Of a DNA stretch of 64,000 nucleotides, positions 59,381-64,000 are shown piece by piece (positions within the stretch are counted from its first letter, which is position 1; each line of letters begins with the position of its first letter). The stretch covers positions 1 through 64,000 of the forward strand of contig NZ_FUZC01000018.1 in the NCBI RefSeq assembly GCF_900168115.1. Direction: 5' to 3'. Both the position numbers and the translations under genes were made by a program. The stretch comes from Salegentibacter salinarum (GTDB lineage Bacteria; Bacteroidota; Bacteroidia; Flavobacteriales; Flavobacteriaceae). The notes beneath the pieces are model-generated. The model saw only the letters and a program-made list of their open reading frames with translations, did no database searches and had not been told where the DNA came from.

Positions 59381-61018
59381 TTATCTCATATAAGCAGAAG
59401 CAATATAAAATTCAAGTTCGTTTACTTTTATCTCGTCCAGTTCAATATCATGTTTTAAATTCTGCCAGTCGTTGGTTGGATGAATTCTAATTTCCTTTCC
59501 TTCCACAAGGATGTCTACCGGCATTTTAAAATTCTCTACATCGGTAACCCAACGGGTCTGAGTTTTCCCATCCCTTTTTCTAAATTCGAGTTTAGGCAAA
59601 TCAGCCTGTCTTAAATATTGCTCAAAAATTGGATCGAGGTTTACATCGGTTGCTTCATTAAAGAAGTTTTCAGTAGTTTCTGTATCGATGATTTGATGCT
59701 TATAGGTTTCGGTATAATCTTTTAAAGTTTTCCACCATAATTCATCATCATCATAAATACTACGAATGGTATTTAGCAAATTAGCACCTTTAAAATACAT
59801 ATCGCCAGAGCCTTCACTATTTACACCGTAATCACCAATAATGGGAGCATTGTTTCCTAATCCGCGACGAGTTCCTTTTAGGTACTCTAAAGCTTTTTCT
59901 TTTCCCCAACGGCACTCCACATAAACCGCTTCGGTATAAGAAGTAAAACCTTCGTGAATCCACATGTCGGCAATATCTTTTGCGGTAATGCTGTTCCCGT
60001 ACCATTCGTGGCCAGATTCGTGAATAATTATATAATCCCATTTTAAACCAATCCCGGTACCGGAAAGATCATTCCCCAAATAGCCCATTTTATACTCATT
60101 TCCGTAGGCAACGGCACTTTGGTGTTCCATTCCCAGGTACGGAGTTTCAATCAATTTAAAGCCGTCTTCCACAAAAGGATATTCCCCCAACTTTTCATAG
60201 AAGCAATCCATCATTGGTTTTACTTCTTTAAACTGTTCTTTGGCTTTTTCGAGATTATAAGGCAACACGAAATAATCTAATTCCAGATCGCCATAGGAAT
60301 CAGAGAAATGTTCATAGTTCGCAATGTTGATCATCACGTTATAATTGTTGATAGGGTTTACGGTTTTCCAACTCCATTCTGTAAAACCATTTCCTAAATC
60401 TTTTTCTCCTAAAAACTGTCCATTGGATACATTCATCAATCCGTTGGGAACAGCAATATCTAACTGAACTTCTTCTGGCTCATCACTTTGGTGGTCTTTA
60501 TTGGGATACCAAAGACTGGCACCGGTCCCTTGCACGGCAACACCAATCCACGGGTCGCCATTCTCATCTTGGTCCCAGACAAAACCGCCATCCCAGGGCG
60601 CATTTTTAGCTACTATAGGTTCTCCGGAATAATAGAATTGAATTTCTCCTTTTTTATCAGATTTTACCGTTTCTTTCAGATCGATAAAAATAGCATTATG
60701 CTTTCGTTCGTAAGCTAAAGTTTTGCCGTTCTGAAGAACAGAGTCCACTTTCATATTTTCAAAAAGGTCTATTTGAATGATGGAAAGGTCTTCTTCAGCA
60801 ATAAAACTTATGGTGTTAGAGCCGGAAATAAATTGTTTTTCAGGTTCCACTTTAAGCTTTAAATGATATTTCTGAACATCAAAGGTGCGCTCCAGTCTTA
60901 GTGATCCTCGAAGTGAATCGGCTTCAGTATAGTTGCCTTCTTTATTGCTTAAAACCTGGGCGCAGGAAATATTAGATGTGGCAAGGAAAACGGCCAGCAT
61001 TAAAATTAGGTTTTTCAT
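59381..61018 (-). CDS. Secreted M1-family metallopeptidase (second, short type)
   Basis: A 545-aa protein with a signal peptide (LILMLAVFLATSNISCA; the Cys might be a lipidation site). M1 motifs: YLGMEHQSAVAYG (exopeptidase GMEH), the zinc site HESGHEWYGN with distal Glu in WIHEGFTSY. The C-terminal helical domain is very short compared with PepN-type enzymes and unlike the 705-aa M1 protein at 37843. It is the last gene of an operon with the unknown protein (20 bp upstream) and the acyl-CoA carboxylase beta subunit. Confidence 0.92.
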   Translation of the reverse strand: MKNLILMLAVFLATSNISCAQVLSNKEGNYTEADSLRGSLRLERTFDVQKYHLKLKVEPEKQFISGSNTISFIAEEDLSIIQIDLFENMKVDSVLQNGKTLAYERKHNAIFIDLKETVKSDKKGEIQFYYSGEPIVAKNAPWDGGFVWDQDENGDPWIGVAVQGTGASLWYPNKDHQSDEPEEVQLDIAVPNGLMNVSNGQFLGEKDLGNGFTEWSWKTVNPINNYNVMINIANYEHFSDSYGDLELDYFVLPYNLEKAKEQFKEVKPMMDCFYEKLGEYPFVEDGFKLIETPYLGMEHQSAVAYGNEYKMGYLGNDLSGTGIGLKWDYIIIHESGHEWYGNSITAKDIADMWIHEGFTSYTEAVYVECRWGKEKALEYLKGTRRGLGNNAPIIGDYGVNSEGSGDMYFKGANLLNTIRSIYDDDELWWKTLKDYTETYKHQIIDTETTENFFNEATDVNLDPIFEQYLRQADLPKLEFRKRDGKTQTRWVTDVENFKMPVDILVEGKEIRIHPTNDWQNLKHDIELDEIKVNELEFYIASAYMR

Positions 61019-61038
61019 TCTTTTACAATTAATATTTA

Positions 61039-61920
61039 TTATTCTCTATGCATAACGTATAACGGAACGTTGGGATTTTGTTCTTTTGATTTTATCATGT
61101 GAGCGTGAAGTTTTTCGAAATCTTCGAGATTTACGCCTTTACACACTCCGTATGAATAATGATATTTCAGTAGTTCAAGATCGGGTTGAGTTAATTGCCT
61201 TAAATTATTACAACCAGAAAGATAACTTTCACATGATAAGTTTTTAGAACCTTTAAAATAACCTAAAGAACGAAAAAAATGAAATTTTAATAGTTCAACA
61301 GATAGACCATTTTCAATAAGATCGCTATTAATCTTTAAGTCACCTTTATAAATTTGATTTTTAGCGTTCCAATGAACATAATAACCACTTTTGCCTGTAA
61401 TTCTTGGTTCAAAGTCTGTTTTATATTCCGAATTAAGATAATAAACTCTATAGTTTGCGTCTTTAGACCGAAAGACTCTTTTGATATTTAGCGAATCTAT
61501 ATCTTTGGAAATTTTATAAGCAAATTGCATCAGTTCTTTAGCATGTTGATCTGAAACCCCGGCTTCAAAAAATACTTTTATAGAATCTTTCCAGTAGCGC
61601 ATATACAATTTTTCTTTTTGGGATTTGTCTGTATTGTAGACTACGTTCTTATAGAGATTTAGGAAGATGCTATCTTTTGGTTCATATGCGACTTTCACCT
61701 TGTTTTTATCCAATGGAGATTTATAATCTGGAGAAATTGCTACCAGTGTATCGCCATTGTAAAATTGGAAATTGGCAGTATCCTTTCTAGTCAATTTATT
61801 ACCATCCTCCTTATAATGAGAAATTGAAATATAGTGACTAACTATAGTGTCCTGAGAATATAAAGCGCCAATTATAAAGAAGAAAAGCAGGCTTAAGTAT
61901 TGTTTAAAAGATTTTTTCAT
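61039..61920 (-). CDS. Secreted protein of unknown function, possibly DUF2927-related
   Basis: A 293-aa protein with a signal peptide (YLSLLFFFIIGALYSQ). I do not recognise the N-terminal half. The C-terminal part (about 210-275) runs LLKFHFFRSLGYFKGSKNLSCESYLSGCNNLRQLTQPDLELLKYHYSYGVCKGVNLEDFEKLH, which resembles the end of DUF2927 proteins, where a helix, a Cys-containing loop and LTxxDLxLL-YxxxLxxG follow each other. Where metallopeptidase relatives would have HExxH, this protein has FHFFRSLG, so activity is doubtful. The start overlaps the carboxylase stop by 4 bp; the M1 gene follows after 20 bp. Confidence 0.6.
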   Translation of the reverse strand: MKKSFKQYLSLLFFFIIGALYSQDTIVSHYISISHYKEDGNKLTRKDTANFQFYNGDTLVAISPDYKSPLDKNKVKVAYEPKDSIFLNLYKNVVYNTDKSQKEKLYMRYWKDSIKVFFEAGVSDQHAKELMQFAYKISKDIDSLNIKRVFRSKDANYRVYYLNSEYKTDFEPRITGKSGYYVHWNAKNQIYKGDLKINSDLIENGLSVELLKFHFFRSLGYFKGSKNLSCESYLSGCNNLRQLTQPDLELLKYHYSYGVCKGVNLEDFEKLHAHMIKSKEQNPNVPLYVMHRE

Positions 61921-63545
61921 GTTTGAATCACTCCTAAATTAAAATCTTTTTCAATAGGCGCGTGGTTGGCGGCTTCAATTCCCATAGAGATCCATTTCCT
62001 GGTATCTAATGGATCTATTACAGCGTCTGTCCACAATCTTGCAGCAGCATAATAAGGAGAAGTTTGTTCATCATAACGTGATTTTATCGCCTCAAAAACT
62101 TCTTTTTCTTTTTCCTCATCAACCTTTTCACCTTTTTTCTCCATTGCTGCAGTTTCAATTTGAGCTAAAACCTTAGCAGCCTGGGTTCCACCCATTACGG
62201 CAAGTTCTGCACTTGGCCAGGCTGCGATAAGCCTTGGGTCGTATGCTTTTCCGCACATGGCGTAATTTCCTGCACCATAAGAATTCCCCATAATTATGGT
62301 GAATTTAGGCACTACCGAATTGCTTACCGCGCTTACCATTTTAGCGCCGTCTTTTATAATTCCGCCGTGTTCGCTTTTACTCCCTACCATAAATCCGGTA
62401 ACATCCTGAAGAAAAACAAGTGGGATTTTTTTCTGATTGCAATTTGCTATAAAACGGGTGGCCTTATCAGCAGAATCTGAATAAATCACTCCGCCAAACT
62501 GCATTTCGCCTTTTTTGGTTTTTACAATTTTACGCTGATTAGTCACAATTCCCACAGCCCAACCATCAATCCTGGCATATCCGGTAATAATGGTTTGTCC
62601 GTAACCTTCTTTATATTCTTCAAATTCTGAACCATCTACCAAACGGGAAATAATTTCCCGAACATCATATTGGTCGCTGCGTTTTTTAGGAAGAATTCCG
62701 TAAATATCTTCCTGTTTTTCTTTTGGCTTTACTGCTTTTTTATGGCTAAATCCGGCTTTGTCGAAATCGCCCATTTTATCCATGATATTCTGTATACGGG
62801 TAAGCGCATCTTTATCGTCTCTCGCTTTATAATCTGTAACCCCGCTAATTTCGCTATGTGTAGTAGCCCCGCCAAGTGTTTCGTTATCTACAGTCTCGCC
62901 AATCGCAGCTTTTACAAGATAACTTCCGGCGAGGAAAATACTGCCGGTTTTTTCTACGATAAGCGCTTCATCACTCATAATAGGTAGGTAAGCACCACCC
63001 GCTACACAACTGCCCATCACCGCTGCAATTTGGGTAATTCCCATACTGCTCATCACGGCATTATTTCTAAAAATCCTTCCGAAGTGTTCTTTATCAGGGA
63101 AAATTTCATCCTGCATAGGCAAATACACCCCGGCGCTATCTACCAAATAAATAATTGGGAGTCGGTTTTCTATAGCTATTTCCTGAGCACGTAGGTTTTT
63201 TTTACCGGTAATAGGAAACCAGGCTCCCGCTTTTACAGTAGCGTCGTTAGCAACTACGATACATTGTTTCCCTGAGACATATCCCATCTTTACCACAACG
63301 CCACCTGAGGGGCAACCGCCGTGTTCTTCGTACATTCCCTCGCCGGCAAAAGCTCCTATTTCTATTGCATTCGATTTCTCGTCAAGTAAAAAATCTATTC
63401 GTTCGCGGGCGGTCATTTTTCCTTTAGCGTGATGTTTTTCTATGCGCTTTTCACCACCACCAAGTTTTATGCGTTTAAGTTTATGGTTTAATGAAGAAAC
63501 CAAAAGTTTATTATGGTCCTCATTTTTATTGAATTTCATATTCAT
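61917..63545 (-). CDS. Acyl-CoA carboxylase, carboxyltransferase (beta) subunit
   Basis: A 542-aa crotonase-fold carboxyltransferase. Blocks: GKMTARERIDFLLDEKSNAIEIGAFAG, GYVSGKQCIVVANDATVKAGAWFPITGKK, VDSAGVYLPMQDEIFPDKEHFGRIF, MGSCVAGGAYLPIMSDE, FLQDVTGFMVGSKSEHGGIIKDGAKMV, NSYGAGNYAMCGKAYDPRLIAAWPSAELAVMGGTQAA. It resembles the beta subunits of propionyl- or methylcrotonyl-CoA carboxylases; the substrate is not settled, and the partner biotin carboxylase gene is not in the window. First gene of the operon with 61039 and the M1 peptidase; divergent from the small membrane protein gene. Confidence 0.9.
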   Translation of the reverse strand: MNMKFNKNEDHNKLLVSSLNHKLKRIKLGGGEKRIEKHHAKGKMTARERIDFLLDEKSNAIEIGAFAGEGMYEEHGGCPSGGVVVKMGYVSGKQCIVVANDATVKAGAWFPITGKKNLRAQEIAIENRLPIIYLVDSAGVYLPMQDEIFPDKEHFGRIFRNNAVMSSMGITQIAAVMGSCVAGGAYLPIMSDEALIVEKTGSIFLAGSYLVKAAIGETVDNETLGGATTHSEISGVTDYKARDDKDALTRIQNIMDKMGDFDKAGFSHKKAVKPKEKQEDIYGILPKKRSDQYDVREIISRLVDGSEFEEYKEGYGQTIITGYARIDGWAVGIVTNQRKIVKTKKGEMQFGGVIYSDSADKATRFIANCNQKKIPLVFLQDVTGFMVGSKSEHGGIIKDGAKMVSAVSNSVVPKFTIIMGNSYGAGNYAMCGKAYDPRLIAAWPSAELAVMGGTQAAKVLAQIETAAMEKKGEKVDEEKEKEVFEAIKSRYDEQTSPYYAAARLWTDAVIDPLDTRKWISMGIEAANHAPIEKDFNLGVIQT

Positions 63546-63722
63546 ATATTATGATTTTTTAATTCCTGAAATTAGAAATATCTTTTAAACAGGTAGAAAT
63601 ATTATCGAAATTTCAGTAAATTTTAAATTTACAGCCGTCTTTTGGCTAAAATACAAAATAGAGTGAATTCTCCTTATGGTTTGGGAATGTAAAATAGCCG
63701 ATATTTGTATAAAATCTTAAGT

Positions 63723-63902
63723 ATGGGAATGAATAAAAATACCATTTTTGCCTGGGCATCTTTTGCTTTATTTATAATTGGTGCCGCCATAATTTTATTG
63801 GGCGTGCTTAAATATCGTGATTATGCGATTGGTTTCTCGGTTACGGGGATTGGATTTTTTGCCATTTCCTGGGCGTTTAATGCATTAAAAGGTAGAATTT
63901 AA
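63723..63902 (+). CDS. CAL67264-type small membrane protein
   Basis: A 59-aa protein with two hydrophobic segments (TIFAWASFALFIIGAAIILLGVL and YAIGFSVTGIGFFAISWAF) and a basic tail KGRI. I recognise it as the small flavobacterial membrane protein annotated as CAL67264 family, named from Gramella forsetii; its function is unknown. ATG at 63723 fits the family length better than the in-frame TTG at 63705. It may share a transcript with the DinB-like gene that starts 9 bp after its stop. Confidence 0.75.
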   Translation: MGMNKNTIFAWASFALFIIGAAIILLGVLKYRDYAIGFSVTGIGFFAISWAFNALKGRI

Positions 63903-63911
63903 GTCGATAAT

Positions 63912-64000
63912 ATGTCAAATTCCGGAAGTAAAGAAAAATTAATTAAACATTTAGAAGGTGGTGAAGCTTTTATGGCTTTAGAAGATTTCATCGATAAAAT
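63912..64000 (+). CDS. DinB-family protein, N-terminal fragment (cut by window end)
   Basis: ATG at 63912 opens a frame running off the window end: MSNSGSKEKLIKHLEGGEAFMALEDFIDK. The opening KHLEGGEAFMALEDFIDK is like the first helix of DinB/YfiT-type four-helix proteins known in Bacteroidota, a metal-binding superfamily that includes thiol-dependent enzymes. Too little is visible for a firm call. Confidence 0.55.
   Translation, partial: MSNSGSKEKLIKHLEGGEAFMALEDFIDK

Overview
The window reads as a chromosomal segment of a marine-type member of the Flavobacteriaceae (phylum Bacteroidota), probably near Gramella/Salegentibacter/Zunongwangia. That placement is inference from four things: AT-rich intergenic DNA, few Shine-Dalgarno sites, several TAnnTTTG-type -7 promoter boxes, and gene content (menaquinone genes, malate:quinone oxidoreductase, a CAL67264-type small membrane protein, many secreted peptidases). 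Nearly everything is ordinary, tightly packed core genome. I see no CRISPR array, prophage, insertion sequence, restriction island or secondary-metabolite cluster. The only mobile element is the 3' end of a group II intron at the left edge.

Layout: 1-350, group II intron tail. 441-5107, exopolyphosphatase (+), then an Na+/alanine-type symporter and release factor 3 (-). 5342-8838, an OmpA-domain surface protein, then idi-queD-bcp (bcp broken by an 8-bp tandem duplication), a small conserved protein and tRNA-Thr. 8994-17065, a long minus-strand run: mqo, an OFA-type MFS transporter, a DUF4369 lipoprotein, a DUF819 membrane protein, and a compact SPFH - alpha/beta hydrolase - 56-aa Arc-like - HAD operon. 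17226-24780, S1/P1 nuclease, AlkB and DoxX-like genes, a TPR hybrid histidine kinase, htpG, and a TetR gene. 24801-37723, an AarF/UbiB kinase, an S9 peptidase, a FabH-like synthase, small membrane proteins, fasciclin and DUF4136 proteins, pheT and recG. 37843-49594, an M1 peptidase with two tandem patatins, an M20 - glutamate synthase-like - DUF operon, a UvrD/PcrA helicase, a threonylcarbamoyl-AMP synthase and a hydrolase. 49669-59289, an OmpA lipoprotein, a glycosyltransferase, an HsdR-N-like nuclease-fold protein, holA, then the menaquinone group menA - UPF0173 - menC - CPBP - menE and an M24 peptidase. 59381-64000, M1 peptidase, an unknown protein and an acyl-CoA carboxylase beta subunit (-), a small membrane protein and the start of a DinB-like gene (+).

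How the genes work together: menA, menC and menE make menaquinone, which Mqo reduces while oxidising malate; idi supplies isoprenoid precursor for the quinone side chain. Secreted or envelope hydrolases (two M1, M20, M24, S9, S1/P1 nuclease, hydrolases) fit growth on protein and nucleic-acid polymers.

The most interesting non-coding signal is a family of structured intergenic repeats. Four clear copies and one decayed copy occur, all between convergent gene ends. Each clear copy has two small hairpins (8-bp arms, 5-nt spacer) inside an outer stem whose sequence differs between copies but stays self-complementary. The second notable item is the bcp frameshift, whose cause can be read directly from the sequence. 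I did not find a convincing new multi-gene system.
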